A stretch of 64,000 nucleotides of DNA from JBMOKT01 sp049323895 (GCA_049323895.1 JBMOKT010000031.1:124001-188000); one strand, 5' to 3'. Positions 25,538 through 34,356 are shown, numbered from the stretch's first letter. A program made the numbers and translations. The notes: a model not told the origin generated them from the sequence alone.

Positions 25538-25568
25538 AAAAAGGAGTCTAAAAACGACTCCTTTTCAT
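25538..25568 (+). terminator. Terminator of the sulfur reductase operon
   Basis: AAAAGGAGTC pairs with GACTCCTTTT around a seven-base loop. The T run is short. Confidence 0.85.
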
Positions 25569-25715
25569 TTTCAAGGCGTCCTTAACCAAAATAAATTTGT
25601 AGAAAATCGCTAAACATATTATAATTAAAATAAATTATTTCAAAGGAATAATGTTAACTGTGTTGAATTAATAGTTATAATTATGTTTTAAATATTAAAA
25701 AAGGGGGCAATAAAA

Positions 25716-25919
25716 ATGTTCGGTTTTTTACCTAATATCGGTATGCCGGAATTACTATTAATTTTGGCTTTAGCATTAATCATTTTTGGACCTGGTAAGC
25801 TGCCTGAAGTAGGTAAAGCTATGGGTAAAAGCATCAAAGAGTTTAAAGGTGCTATGAATTCCGCTCAAAAAGATATTGGTGATGAAACTGATAACAAAGA
25901 GAAAGAAAATAAGAATTAA
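25716..25919 (+). CDS. tatA: Twin-arginine translocase subunit TatA
   Basis: A 67-residue protein with the TatA pattern: a short N-terminus, one membrane helix (about 10-25), the hinge FGPGKLPEVGKAMG and an amphipathic helix, then a charged tail. It forms the pore for folded Tat substrates. It has its own start region after the sulfur reductase operon, which encodes the only Tat signal I see in the window. No tatC is present here. Confidence 0.93.
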   Translation: MFGFLPNIGMPELLLILALALIIFGPGKLPEVGKAMGKSIKEFKGAMNSAQKDIGDETDNKEKENKN

Positions 25920-25939
25920 CATTAATTATTTTGAATCAT

Positions 25940-26060
25940 AATATTATTTCTCCGAGACTGTTTTCCTAACGTTAAGTCTATGGAATTTAGTCCTGAGCAA
26001 CAGCTCACGGGGTAAAGCAGGAAACTGCTCTGCCGCCACTATTGGAAAGGAGAAAGCATA
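25940..26060 (+). promoter_or_regulatory. Moco-family riboswitch with P3, upstream of mobA
   Basis: The core CTCCGAG (25950-25956) and GGAAAGGAG (26044-26052) match the copy at 7459. The shared TCTATGGA word and the AGCAG...CTGCT hairpin are also present. In addition it has the P3 hairpin TGAGC-AACA-GCTCA (25994-26007), absent from the first copy. This is the molybdenum-cofactor form of the family. It precedes mobA, moeA and mobB and is followed by a terminator. Confidence 0.82.
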
Positions 26061-26070
26061 GGGTTAGTCT

Positions 26071-26106
26071 ATCCTTGTCTCCTTATTAGGACAAGGATTT
26101 TTTTTA
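26071..26106 (+). terminator. Riboswitch expression-platform terminator before mobA
   Basis: ATCCTTGTC pairs with GACAAGGAT, followed by about nine T. It stands between the aptamer and mobA, so cofactor binding probably stops transcription here. Confidence 0.88.
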
Positions 26107-26235
26107 TGCTTAGTTAGAAATTTACAAAGTAATAAGTTAAATTTTACATGGTAATAAGTTTCTAAATCAATAATCCATTATTAAGTAATATTTTTCAATA
26201 ATAATTAAACTAATATTTGTAGAAAGAGGTCAATT

Positions 26236-26841
26236 ATGTCAAGTGAAAAAATGGGGCTTATCATCCTCGCCGGAGGTAAAAGCAGCAGGATGGGTTCTGA
26301 CAAAGCTTTTTTAAAGCTAGGAAAGCATACTTTAATAGAAACAATTATTAGCAATTTTAATCAGGCTGGATTAATGGAAGTTACCATTGTTACAAATAAT
26401 GCTGATAAATTTTCTGATTTGGAAGCCAAAGTTGTAGAGGATTATTATCCTGGCAGTGGACCTTTGGCAGGCATACATTCAGGTCTAATCAACTCCAATT
26501 GTTTTGCCAACTATGTAGTTCCCTGTGATATGCCTTTTATTTCCTCGGCAATCCTTGATAAATTACTCCTATATAAAGAAGATTATGATGTTGTTGTTCC
26601 CACCATGAATGGAAAGTTTCAGCCATTGGCAGCTATTTACACCAAAGAGTGTATCAAACATATTGAATATCTTTTAAAAAACAATATTACCAAAGTAATT
26701 GAACTTTACGGGATGGTTAAAACCTGTTATGTGGAATTAGAGGAAAATCTTTTTTTCTTTAACATAAACACCCCGGAGGACTATTTGGAAGCACAAAGAT
26801 CTATTATGGAAGCGGAAAAAAATGGAGAAAATTTTAGCTGA
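26236..26841 (+). CDS. mobA: Molybdenum cofactor guanylyltransferase (MobA)
   Basis: A 201-residue MobA with the nucleotide-binding LAGGKSSRMGSDKA and the metal-site segment VVPCDMPF. It attaches GMP to the molybdenum cofactor to make the guanine dinucleotide form used by the formate dehydrogenase and sulfur reductase families. It is the first gene after the P3-containing riboswitch. AOR-type enzymes do not need this step. Confidence 0.93.
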   Translation: MSSEKMGLIILAGGKSSRMGSDKAFLKLGKHTLIETIISNFNQAGLMEVTIVTNNADKFSDLEAKVVEDYYPGSGPLAGIHSGLINSNCFANYVVPCDMPFISSAILDKLLLYKEDYDVVVPTMNGKFQPLAAIYTKECIKHIEYLLKNNITKVIELYGMVKTCYVELEENLFFFNINTPEDYLEAQRSIMEAEKNGENFS

Positions 26842-26885
26842 GTATACTTTGCATACTGTTGCTTTGTAAAGGAGAATTTAAAAAT

Positions 26886-28139
26886 ATGTTTAAAGAAGTG
26901 GAAATGGAAAAGGCTCTTGAATTATTACTTACAGCGATAAAATACTATAAAACCGAAAGTGTAAATCTAGATAAATGCCTATATAAGGTATTAGCAGAAA
27001 ATATTTACGCCACTATAAATGTCCCTGATTTTAATAAGTCTGCTATGGATGGGTATGCTTTACGAGCGAAGGATATCAAAGGGGCAAAACCAGAAAAACC
27101 AATTATTCTTAAGGTAGTAGAAGAAATACAGGCGGGAGACACAAGGGAATTAGATAATATTGCTCCCGGGTGTGCTGTCAGAATATTTACCGGCGCCCCT
27201 TTACCTAATCAATTTGATGTGGTTGTTCGGCAAGAAGATTTTACACTGAACAATGGTTCAATCACTTTTGAGCAAGAATTTGAAAAGGACTTAAATATTG
27301 TCTTTAAGGGCTCTGATATTAGGAAAGGTGAATTGATCTTTAAGCGGGGAGAGAGGATAGGCGCTTATCATATAGGAGTTCTTGCTGCATTAGGTATTAA
27401 CAATGTTTGTGTTTGTTGTCCACCCAAAATAGCACTCATCAGTACTGGTAATGAACTTAAAGAACCAGGTGAGGAATTAGGCTTCGGACAGATATATAAC
27501 AGTAACTTACATTGTTTAGCCGCCTTAATTGATTCCCTCGGAGCATTTCCCCTTAATCTCGGTATCGTAAATGATGAGGTATCCCTTATAAAGGAAAAAC
27601 TTTTTCAAGGGTTGAGAGACTATGACTTGGTAATCACAACTGGCGGTGCTTCTGTGGGTAATTATGACTTAATTGAAGAGTCTATAAAAGCTTTAAATGG
27701 AGAAATTTTATTCAACAGGGTAAAGATAAAACCTGGCTCCCCAGTCGTTTGCGGGGTAGTGAAAGATAAATTTATTATTGGTTTATCAGGAAATCCTGCG
27801 GCGGCATTAATTAGTTTTGAACTATTGCTGAGACCTCTGATTAAAAAGATGATGGGTATGGATTATATACATAATAGATATCTGGAAGTTGAACTAGCAG
27901 ACGGGTTTACTAAAAAGAGTCCACAACGAAGATTTTTGCGGGTCAACATATATTTTGAAGATGGTAAATGGGCGGCCCGACAAACTGGTAAGCAACAGTC
28001 AGCCGTTCTAAAATCAATGGTAGGCTGTAATGGGTTAGTTGACCTTCCCCGTGGTTCTGGTCCAGTGGAACCAGGTTCGCAGGTGAAGGCACTGCTGTTA
28101 AAGGAGGATTTAGTATGCTGCCCCCAATCATATCTGTAG
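26886..28139 (+). CDS. moeA: Molybdopterin molybdenumtransferase (MoeA), third paralogue
   Basis: A 417-residue MoeA with FNKSAMDGYALRA, STGNELKEPGEE, TTGGASVGNYD and GLSGNPAAALISFE. It is the third MoeA homologue of the window and the only one in the P3-riboswitch operon, so it is the best candidate for the molybdenum-specific enzyme. AAAGGAG lies eleven bases before the ATG at 26886. The end overlaps the start of mobB by 25 bases. Confidence 0.92.
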   Translation: MFKEVEMEKALELLLTAIKYYKTESVNLDKCLYKVLAENIYATINVPDFNKSAMDGYALRAKDIKGAKPEKPIILKVVEEIQAGDTRELDNIAPGCAVRIFTGAPLPNQFDVVVRQEDFTLNNGSITFEQEFEKDLNIVFKGSDIRKGELIFKRGERIGAYHIGVLAALGINNVCVCCPPKIALISTGNELKEPGEELGFGQIYNSNLHCLAALIDSLGAFPLNLGIVNDEVSLIKEKLFQGLRDYDLVITTGGASVGNYDLIEESIKALNGEILFNRVKIKPGSPVVCGVVKDKFIIGLSGNPAAALISFELLLRPLIKKMMGMDYIHNRYLEVELADGFTKKSPQRRFLRVNIYFEDGKWAARQTGKQQSAVLKSMVGCNGLVDLPRGSGPVEPGSQVKALLLKEDLVCCPQSYL

Positions 28140-28618
28140 TAGGTACTACTGGTTCAGGCAAAACAACCTTTTTAGAAAAACTTATAAAAGAGTTAAAAGA
28201 TAGGAATTGGAAAATAGGAATTATAAAAAATGATGTCCACGGTTTTGAAATAGATAAACCAGGAAAATCAACATGGAAATTTAGGGAAGCCGGCGCAGAT
28301 AATGTAATGATTTGCGGACCGGACAAAATGGCATTGATTGAAAAACATGAGGAGAAAAAGAGCCTGGACTATTATTTGACATATTTTAAAGAAATGGACC
28401 TAGTATTAACAGAAGGTTTTAAGAGGGAAAATAAGCCAAAGATTGAGCTTTACCGTGCAGAAAATGCAAAGGACTATATTTTGTGCAGCGAAGAAGAACT
28501 GGTTGCCTTAGTTACCGATGATATTCCTCCCGTTTCCACATCAAAGCCTGTCTTTCGGTTCGGAGAAATAACACAAATTGCCGATTTTATAGAGGAAAAG
28601 TATATTAGAAGACCATAG
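28115..28618 (+). CDS. mobB: Molybdopterin-guanine dinucleotide biosynthesis protein MobB
   Basis: A 167-residue MobB with a regular P-loop GTTGSGKTT, then IIKNDVHGFEID and LVLTEGFKRE. It binds GTP and assists MobA. It closes the mobA-moeA-mobB operon and is followed by a strong terminator. It is clearly paralogous to the MobB half of the fusion at 13363, including the shared HGFEIDK-GK-xW segment. Confidence 0.92.
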   Translation: MLPPIISVVGTTGSGKTTFLEKLIKELKDRNWKIGIIKNDVHGFEIDKPGKSTWKFREAGADNVMICGPDKMALIEKHEEKKSLDYYLTYFKEMDLVLTEGFKRENKPKIELYRAENAKDYILCSEEELVALVTDDIPPVSTSKPVFRFGEITQIADFIEEKYIRRP

Positions 28619-28639
28619 ACAAATGACGAACTGACGAGT

Positions 28640-28680
28640 AAAAGCAAAAATCCCCTTGCCGGGGATTTTTGCTTTTATTT
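28640..28680. terminator. Bidirectional terminator between mobB and the convergent iron-sulfur gene
   Basis: A sixteen-base perfect stem, AAAAGCAAAAATCCCC with its complement, and a five-base loop. It has A and T tracts on both sides and overlaps the end of the minus-strand gene. Confidence 0.92.
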
Positions 28681-29757
28681 TAAACTTGAACATAAAAAAC
28701 AAGTTTCCAATTGCCCTGTCGAATCATAATAGTCCTGTTCACACTCTTTACATGACCGTCTTTCCCCGGAAGCTATAATATATTGTTGTGAGGAACGAAA
28801 ATCATCTACCGAAAGGTTCCCTGAAAATTCCAAGCCTTTGAAAAAACAGGCATCATGGCAGATATCACAGTGGGTACATAGATGCGGTTGAAAAACAATC
28901 TGTTTTTTGTTGACCTCTTCGATAACTTTAAGGGCTTTGGTAGGACAGAGTTTACTGCATACACCACAAAAATTGCATTTTTTAATTTGTAAATTTTTCA
29001 GGGGTAATTTTATTGGTGTATTTACTGTTATTTTACTTAAGGCTTCAGAAAGATATTTTCTTTTCAAAGGTTTAACTTTTTCCTGGTCTGCGACATCAAT
29101 ATTTAACTGGCTTAGCGTTGAATTAATTATGTTCTTGGATGCTTTTTGTGAGCCGGAAAAAATAGATTTAAAAAATAAGCGCCTGTCATGGGCAGGTGAT
29201 TCTGTTTTGAAATGGGGTAGAACTTCCTTAAATTCCTGGGTGAACTGCAGGTTAAAGCTGTCTTGTTCTAAAATATTTTCATAGCCAAGAGTTATGTCTG
29301 GTTGAAAAACAGGGGTGGGAAAACAATCTTTACACCTATCGGTATTATAAAAAACGAGTACCTTTGCAAAGCGGCTGGACAGTTTTAGCAGTAATTCAGG
29401 ATAAAGCTGGTTAAGGCATTTTATTACGGTAAAATGTTGTTTATATTTTTCTCCAGCAAGATTATGGCAGTAAGGGCAAGTAATTATTAGGGATTGGGTC
29501 TTTTGAGGATCAACCTGTAATAATAAATCCTCATCCTGTTTGAAAACATGATTTGGGCATACTGAAACACATAAACCACAAGAAATACAGTTGTCAATTT
29601 TGGGTTTATTATTTTTTAAGGAAATGCCTTTTATGGGGCAGATATCAGTACACTTATGGCAAGAGGATTTGGGCGTTATGTTCCTGCTGCAAAGGATTTC
29701 ATGGACATTCACAGGGTTCAAGTTTTCTAAAAGTGAGGCAATTTTTTCGAGGTCCAT
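28675..29757 (-). CDS. Multi-cluster 4Fe-4S protein of unknown function
   Basis: A 360-residue protein with four or more Cys-rich clusters. The N-terminal pair is CHKCTDICP and CISCGLCVSVCP, then an isolated CPYC and CKDC, then a C-terminal ferredoxin pair CNFCGVCSKLCP and CTHCDICHDACF, and finally CKEC and CFLC near the end. It lacks a signal peptide or membrane segment. Proteins of this kind serve as soluble electron carriers beside molybdoenzymes. Its neighbours are the cofactor operon and two other iron-sulfur proteins on the same strand. The partner is not clear. Confidence 0.75.
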   Translation of the reverse strand: MDLEKIASLLENLNPVNVHEILCSRNITPKSSCHKCTDICPIKGISLKNNKPKIDNCISCGLCVSVCPNHVFKQDEDLLLQVDPQKTQSLIITCPYCHNLAGEKYKQHFTVIKCLNQLYPELLLKLSSRFAKVLVFYNTDRCKDCFPTPVFQPDITLGYENILEQDSFNLQFTQEFKEVLPHFKTESPAHDRRLFFKSIFSGSQKASKNIINSTLSQLNIDVADQEKVKPLKRKYLSEALSKITVNTPIKLPLKNLQIKKCNFCGVCSKLCPTKALKVIEEVNKKQIVFQPHLCTHCDICHDACFFKGLEFSGNLSVDDFRSSQQYIIASGERRSCKECEQDYYDSTGQLETCFLCSSLK

Positions 29758-29849
29758 TTTTTGCTCCTCTCAACAATTTCTACTATCAATAGTTTAATTT
29801 TTTTCTTAATCCTCTGCAATAGAACAATTCAGGTAAATTTTTTTCATTA

Positions 29850-30212
29850 TTAAATTTTTCTTTTTTGGGATATAACTTTTTTGTTCATGTTAATCTGTTT
29901 GTTGCTTTTTTTAATAGCTTCTTCGACAAGGTCGGTTAGATAACCACAGCATTTCTTATCAACTAACAAAATGGTAATGGTATCTATTGAATTATTATTA
30001 ATTAAGGCAGTTAAGTTTATTACACACTCACTGGCATCATCTAACTTTGGACATATGATATCTGAGTTTTTAGAGTTGCAGAATTCATTGGAAAAGTTAG
30101 AATAAAATAAGGGCACACATTCCGCAATAACAACCAGCTCATTATTGTCATTATTAGAAGGTGTAATCTTATAAAAGGGCCAGCCGCAAGGGGGCATTTT
30201 TTTTTCTGTCAT
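29850..30212 (-). CDS. Stand-alone paralogue of the C-terminal domain of the next ferredoxin protein
   Basis: A 120-residue protein. It aligns with the last half of the protein at 30291-31016: WPF...P, VVIAECVP, ICPKLDDASECV, and CCGYL matching CCGGL, then VxEAxK. It lacks the N-terminal ferredoxin domain. Conserved Cys in AECVP, ICPKLD and the Cys pair in CCG could hold a cluster or metal. AGGAG supports the ATG at 30212. It may be a duplicate that lost its ferredoxin half, or a dedicated partner of the longer protein. No function is known to me. Confidence 0.7.
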   Translation of the reverse strand: MTEKKMPPCGWPFYKITPSNNDNNELVVIAECVPLFYSNFSNEFCNSKNSDIICPKLDDASECVINLTALINNNSIDTITILLVDKKCCGYLTDLVEEAIKKSNKQINMNKKVISQKRKI

Positions 30213-30290
30213 TATCATCACTCCTGTTTATAATTTATGAATTTTTTTTCCAATTTGATAACAGAAGCAACAAAAAAAGGTAGAATTGAT

Positions 30291-31016
30291 CTACCTTACA
30301 AGATTACCTCTAACCCCTATTACTTTTTCTGTGAGGGGAATATTACGTCCTGCCTGCTTTAAGGCTTCCTTGACAATCATGCTTAAACCTCCGCAGCAGG
30401 GAACTTCCATTCTGGCAATGGTCACAGAGTGAATTTCATTATTTTTTATTATTTCTGCAAGTTTATTTACATAAGTAGCAGTATTATCCAGCTTAGGACA
30501 AGCTATTGCCACTGCCTTTCCTTGTAATAGGTCTTGATGATAATTGGCATATGCTATAGGGACACAGTCTGCTGTTACCAATAAATCTGTATTTTGAAAA
30601 TAAGGTGCATTTACAGGTACAAGATGGAGTTGTACCGGCCACTGCCGTAACTGGGAGTTAATATTCACTTTCTGGGAATCATCTGGTGTAAATGATTGTG
30701 CCCTACTACCAGGACATCCTCCAAAAAACTGGGGTTTACTACCAGGACATCCTCCACCTATGGAATCTGATTTAAGTTCATTCTGCCTGGATTTTACCGC
30801 TTCTTCATCGAATTCATCGGCTTCCCTTTCAATAATATCTATAGCTCCCAGAGGACACTCTCCCAAACAGTCTCCCAGTCCATCACAAAGATTATCAGCT
30901 AACAATTGGGCTTTACCATTGATAATTTTTATAGCACCCTCATGACAGGCAGGAACACAAAGCCCACACCCATTACATTTTTCCTCATTAATTTGTACTA
31001 TTCTTCTTACAGCCAT
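30291..31016 (-). CDS. Dicluster ferredoxin with a conserved CPKLD/CCGG domain
   Basis: A 241-residue protein. Residues 1 to about 65 hold two 4Fe-4S clusters (CNGCGLCVPAC and CDGLGDCLGEC). A linker carries two GGCPGS repeats. Residues about 125-241 form the domain shared with its neighbour, with TADCVP, ACPKLD and PCCGGL. Similar proteins are common in anaerobic Clostridia and methanogens, often labelled 4Fe-4S ferredoxin, without a known reaction. AGGAGG precedes the ATG. It is divergent from the small sulfite reductase-like gene. Confidence 0.78.
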   Translation of the reverse strand: MAVRRIVQINEEKCNGCGLCVPACHEGAIKIINGKAQLLADNLCDGLGDCLGECPLGAIDIIEREADEFDEEAVKSRQNELKSDSIGGGCPGSKPQFFGGCPGSRAQSFTPDDSQKVNINSQLRQWPVQLHLVPVNAPYFQNTDLLVTADCVPIAYANYHQDLLQGKAVAIACPKLDNTATYVNKLAEIIKNNEIHSVTIARMEVPCCGGLSMIVKEALKQAGRNIPLTEKVIGVRGNLVR

Positions 31017-31182
31017 TATTATTCCTCCTTTATTTTCTTGCGAAAGTTTATTGCTTTAGTTATATTGTAAAGTGTATTTCCATCTAGGTCGGTGACATAA
31101 ATCACGCTGAAAAAGTATTTTATGTTTTAGAATTATTATAAGATGTTATATTTTTAAAAAGTAAAAGCCAAGGAGGGGAATA

Positions 31183-31782
31183 ATGGAAACATATAGAATA
31201 GAATGCTGTAGAAGCCGAGAGGGATGTCGCCGAGCTGTAGTCAAGCCCAATGATTTAATCGGGCAAATTCAAGACCTTTTAATTAAAGCTGATTTTGAAA
31301 AAAGAAGAAATGAGCAGTTTCCCAATGGATTCAAACAGCACAATATTTTCAAAATTACTTTAGCTGGCTGTGCAAATAGCTGCTCACAACCCCAAATTAA
31401 AGATTTTGCCCTTATTGCCAAGGTGCTGCCCCAGTTCAATAAGCAGCTATGTAATTTTTGTGGTCTTTGTGTTAAAACGTGTAAAGAGAACTGCTTAAAA
31501 ATCACTGACCAAAGGCTCCATTTTATGCAAGAAGGCTGTTTAGGCTGCGGTGACTGCATTAGGGCATGTCCTTCCAATGCAATTTTTGCTAAGGAACCCG
31601 TATGGCGCCTGCTCTTAGGCGGTAAACTAGGTCGCCATCCCCAATTGGCTATGGAAATCAAAGATGTAAATCAGGAAGAAGCACTAAAGAGTCTGAACCA
31701 GGTCATTGAATTGCTTTTAAATGCCGAAAATCCTCATGAAAGATTTGGTGAGATAATAAAAAAGGGATTAAATAACTTTTAA
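31183..31782 (+). CDS. Small sulfite reductase-like protein (siroheme fold half with inserted ferredoxin)
   Basis: A 199-residue protein. A C-x5-C motif (CRSREGC) and the later GCANSCSQPQI match the siroheme-[4Fe-4S] ligands of sulfite and nitrite reductases. A ferredoxin insertion follows (CNFCGLCVKTC and CLGCGDCIRAC), then WRLLLGGKLGRHPQLA, the typical end of the siroheme domain. The size and order fit the low-molecular-weight assimilatory-type sulfite reductases of Desulfovibrio and methanogens. It would reduce sulfite to sulfide in the cytoplasm. Siroheme binding is inferred. AGGAGGGG stands before the ATG. Confidence 0.8.
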   Translation: METYRIECCRSREGCRRAVVKPNDLIGQIQDLLIKADFEKRRNEQFPNGFKQHNIFKITLAGCANSCSQPQIKDFALIAKVLPQFNKQLCNFCGLCVKTCKENCLKITDQRLHFMQEGCLGCGDCIRACPSNAIFAKEPVWRLLLGGKLGRHPQLAMEIKDVNQEEALKSLNQVIELLLNAENPHERFGEIIKKGLNNF

Positions 31783-31806
31783 AATGGAGTAAGAGATGGA
31801 GGGATT

Positions 31807-33009
31807 ATGAGAGGGCTATTCAAATTTTGTGCTGGAATTGTTTTATGCAGCTTAATAATAATTTTATTTTCTCCGCCTGCAAGTGGGACTGTTTTTGTTC
31901 AACGGGTTAATCTAAAGGCGGTAGGGGATATCATGGTACATGATGTACAATACCGGTCTGCGTATAATTATCAAACTCAGGATTACGACTTTTTGCCTAT
32001 GTTCAAACCGGTATTAAAAGAATTAGAAGCCGATTTGTTAATAGGAAATTTGGAAACAACTTTAAGCGGTGAGAAGCTTGGTTACTCCGGTTATCCCCGT
32101 TTCAACAGTCCGGATAATATCGCAGTTACATTAAAGGAAATAGGTTTTAATTTTTTATTTACCGCCAACAACCATTCCTTAGATAAAGGAGAGTATGGTC
32201 TAGTCCGCACCCTTGAGATACTTGACAAGCTACACCTTAATCATACGGGTACTTTTGCGGACGCAGATGCTAAAAGGAAACCCAGCATTATTAAAATAAA
32301 TGGTATATCCTTTGGTTTTCTAAATTATACCTATGGTACAAATGGCATTTTGGTTCCCAAGGGCAAGGACTACATGATAAATTATATTGATGAGTCACAG
32401 ATTGAGAGGGAGATAAAGGAACTGATACCTCTAGTGGATATGGTGATTGTAGGTTTTCATTTCGGCAATGAATATTGGCGTACACCTAGTGACGAACAAA
32501 GAAAAATTGTTTTACATGCTGCCCAAGCTGGTGCCGATATTATTTTAGGAGCACATCCTCATGTTTTACAGCCTTATGAGTTTATGGAGGTTGATAATAG
32601 GCAGGTTTTTGTAGTTTATTCCTTAGGGAACTTTGTCTCGGGTCAGAAGGAACGATATAGGAATAGCGGGGCAATACTTAATATGGTTATTGAAAAATCT
32701 ATTGTTGATTCAAGACCGCGAATAATCTCAGTAGATTTTACACCTGTTTGGGTTCGCCGTTATGTATCCAATAACAGGCTGCGGATGGAAGTAGTACCGA
32801 GTGAACCTGCAGAGAGCTTAGAAATACCACTAACAGAGCTAGAGCTTAGGCAAGCAAGTCAAGTGGCAGCAGATGTTAATGAATTGTGGCAGCCCGTGAA
32901 AAATCCCCAGGGAGTCAATTCCCTTCTTGGTGCGTGGGCCAATAACTACCTTCCTGTTACAGACCCTAAATCCCTGGTGGCAGTTTTAATTAAATACTTT
33001 GGACAGTAG
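31807..33009 (+). CDS. CapA family (PGA_cap) metallophosphatase-like protein
   Basis: A 400-residue protein with an N-terminal signal or anchor helix (about 8-27) and the CapA fold: AVGDIMVHD (about 39-46), GNLETTL, TANNHSLDKG and GAHPHVLQP, which together form a two-metal phosphoesterase-like site. The family is named after a poly-gamma-glutamate capsule protein, but no capB, capC or capE gene is present. It is probably an exported wall or surface enzyme. GGAGGG precedes the ATG. Confidence 0.88.
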   Translation: MRGLFKFCAGIVLCSLIIILFSPPASGTVFVQRVNLKAVGDIMVHDVQYRSAYNYQTQDYDFLPMFKPVLKELEADLLIGNLETTLSGEKLGYSGYPRFNSPDNIAVTLKEIGFNFLFTANNHSLDKGEYGLVRTLEILDKLHLNHTGTFADADAKRKPSIIKINGISFGFLNYTYGTNGILVPKGKDYMINYIDESQIEREIKELIPLVDMVIVGFHFGNEYWRTPSDEQRKIVLHAAQAGADIILGAHPHVLQPYEFMEVDNRQVFVVYSLGNFVSGQKERYRNSGAILNMVIEKSIVDSRPRIISVDFTPVWVRRYVSNNRLRMEVVPSEPAESLEIPLTELELRQASQVAADVNELWQPVKNPQGVNSLLGAWANNYLPVTDPKSLVAVLIKYFGQ

Positions 33010-33067
33010 TAGTTCTAATCATATTCCCTCTTTGCATACAATTTTATGGGGCAAAGGGGGATTTATT

Positions 33068-34342
33068 ATGCAGAAAAAAATCTTAATTACTGCAATATTT
33101 GTAATACTCGTATGTTTCATTTTATTACCGAGTTATGCTAATTCAGGCATAATCCCGGCAAATGTATACATAGAAGGGGTAAATATAGGCGGATTGAGTG
33201 TACCTGAGGCTGAAAAAAAAGTGCAGGAAAACTTTAAAAGAATACATTTTAAATACAATACTTTCAGTTGTTCTCTACTCCCCGAGGATATTGGGATTAA
33301 TATAAATTGGGAAAGCAGCATGCAGAATCTTAAGAACAAAAATCTTTGGAAGAAGATAAAAATGAGTTTTCAGGAAACCCATTTTATACTTGATAAAAAA
33401 CTAGATGAGAAAAAAATGCAGCAATCCCTGGCGGCAATAGCCGGTGCAATTGAAATTCCACCACAAGATGCATACTTAGAAGCGGTGAATAAGGAAATTG
33501 TAAAACGGGATGGCAAATGGGGAAGCAAAGTCGATCTGGAACTTTTAACTGCCAATATTCAGTCGGGATATCTAAAAACTACTTATAATATTCCGGTGCG
33601 TTCAGTACCCCCTAAACTAACTGCCAAAGACCTGGATCAATTCCATCCTGACCAACTGCTGGGCGAATATACTACCGAATTTGTAAAAAATTTTAATCGT
33701 ACGGAAAACATTAAACTGGCATGTGAGGCGCTTAAGAATGCTCTCATAGCTCCTGGTCAGGTTTTTTCTTTCAATGAAGTTGTTGGACCAAGGGAAGCTG
33801 AGAAGGGTTACTTGAATGCTATGGTTATTATGGGCGGGGAATTTACTCCAGGATTAGGTGGAGGAATATGCCAGGTTTCTAGTACTCTTTATAACAGTGT
33901 TTTGTTAGCAGGTTTGGAAATTGTGGAAAGGCATCCTCATAGTCTAAGCATTGATTATGTTCCTTTAGGTAGGGATGCTACAGTAACATATGGCTTAAAG
34001 GATTTTAAATTTAAAAACAATACTTCAGGATACTTACTTTTAGATTATCATATTTCCGGGCAAAACTTGACAATTTCAATTTATGGCACTGAAAGCTGGA
34101 TAGAAAAAGTAAAAGTTATTGACATAGTAGAACATGTATTAAAAACAATTCAACCTGCAGTCAGAGAGGTGGTATCCCCAGAGCTTTTGCCCGGGGAGAT
34201 AAAGGTAGTAAATAGTGGAAAATTAGGATATAGAGTCAATACTTTCCGCATTATAAAAATTGAGGGGGAAGAAATAAGGGAGCTATTAGCAGAAGATTAT
34301 TATCAGCCCCAATCCAAAATAATACAAAGAGCCGCTCAATAG
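33068..34342 (+). CDS. VanW family exported protein
   Basis: A 424-residue protein with a signal or anchor helix (about 5-25) and a central to C-terminal VanW domain. The conserved core is SFNEVVGPREAEKGY followed by GLGGGICQVSST. The N-terminal part, with GGLSVPEAEKKVQ, resembles the peptidoglycan-binding region of YoaR-like proteins. VanW is named after a gene in vanB clusters, but its function is unknown and no other van genes are here. AAAGGGGGA sets the start at 33068. Confidence 0.87.
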   Translation: MQKKILITAIFVILVCFILLPSYANSGIIPANVYIEGVNIGGLSVPEAEKKVQENFKRIHFKYNTFSCSLLPEDIGININWESSMQNLKNKNLWKKIKMSFQETHFILDKKLDEKKMQQSLAAIAGAIEIPPQDAYLEAVNKEIVKRDGKWGSKVDLELLTANIQSGYLKTTYNIPVRSVPPKLTAKDLDQFHPDQLLGEYTTEFVKNFNRTENIKLACEALKNALIAPGQVFSFNEVVGPREAEKGYLNAMVIMGGEFTPGLGGGICQVSSTLYNSVLLAGLEIVERHPHSLSIDYVPLGRDATVTYGLKDFKFKNNTSGYLLLDYHISGQNLTISIYGTESWIEKVKVIDIVEHVLKTIQPAVREVVSPELLPGEIKVVNSGKLGYRVNTFRIIKIEGEEIRELLAEDYYQPQSKIIQRAAQ

Positions 34343-34356
34343 CGGCTTAAATTTTT
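34330..34356. terminator. Hairpin between vanW-like and convergent znuB-like genes
   Basis: AGCCGCT-CAAT-AGCGGCT followed by TAAATTTTT. It overlaps the ends of both convergent genes, so it can serve both. Confidence 0.75.

Noticed and set aside
33068..34342. VanW protein as evidence for glycopeptide resistance
   Set aside because: VanW-family proteins are common in Clostridia, and no van ligase, dehydrogenase or dipeptidase is near.
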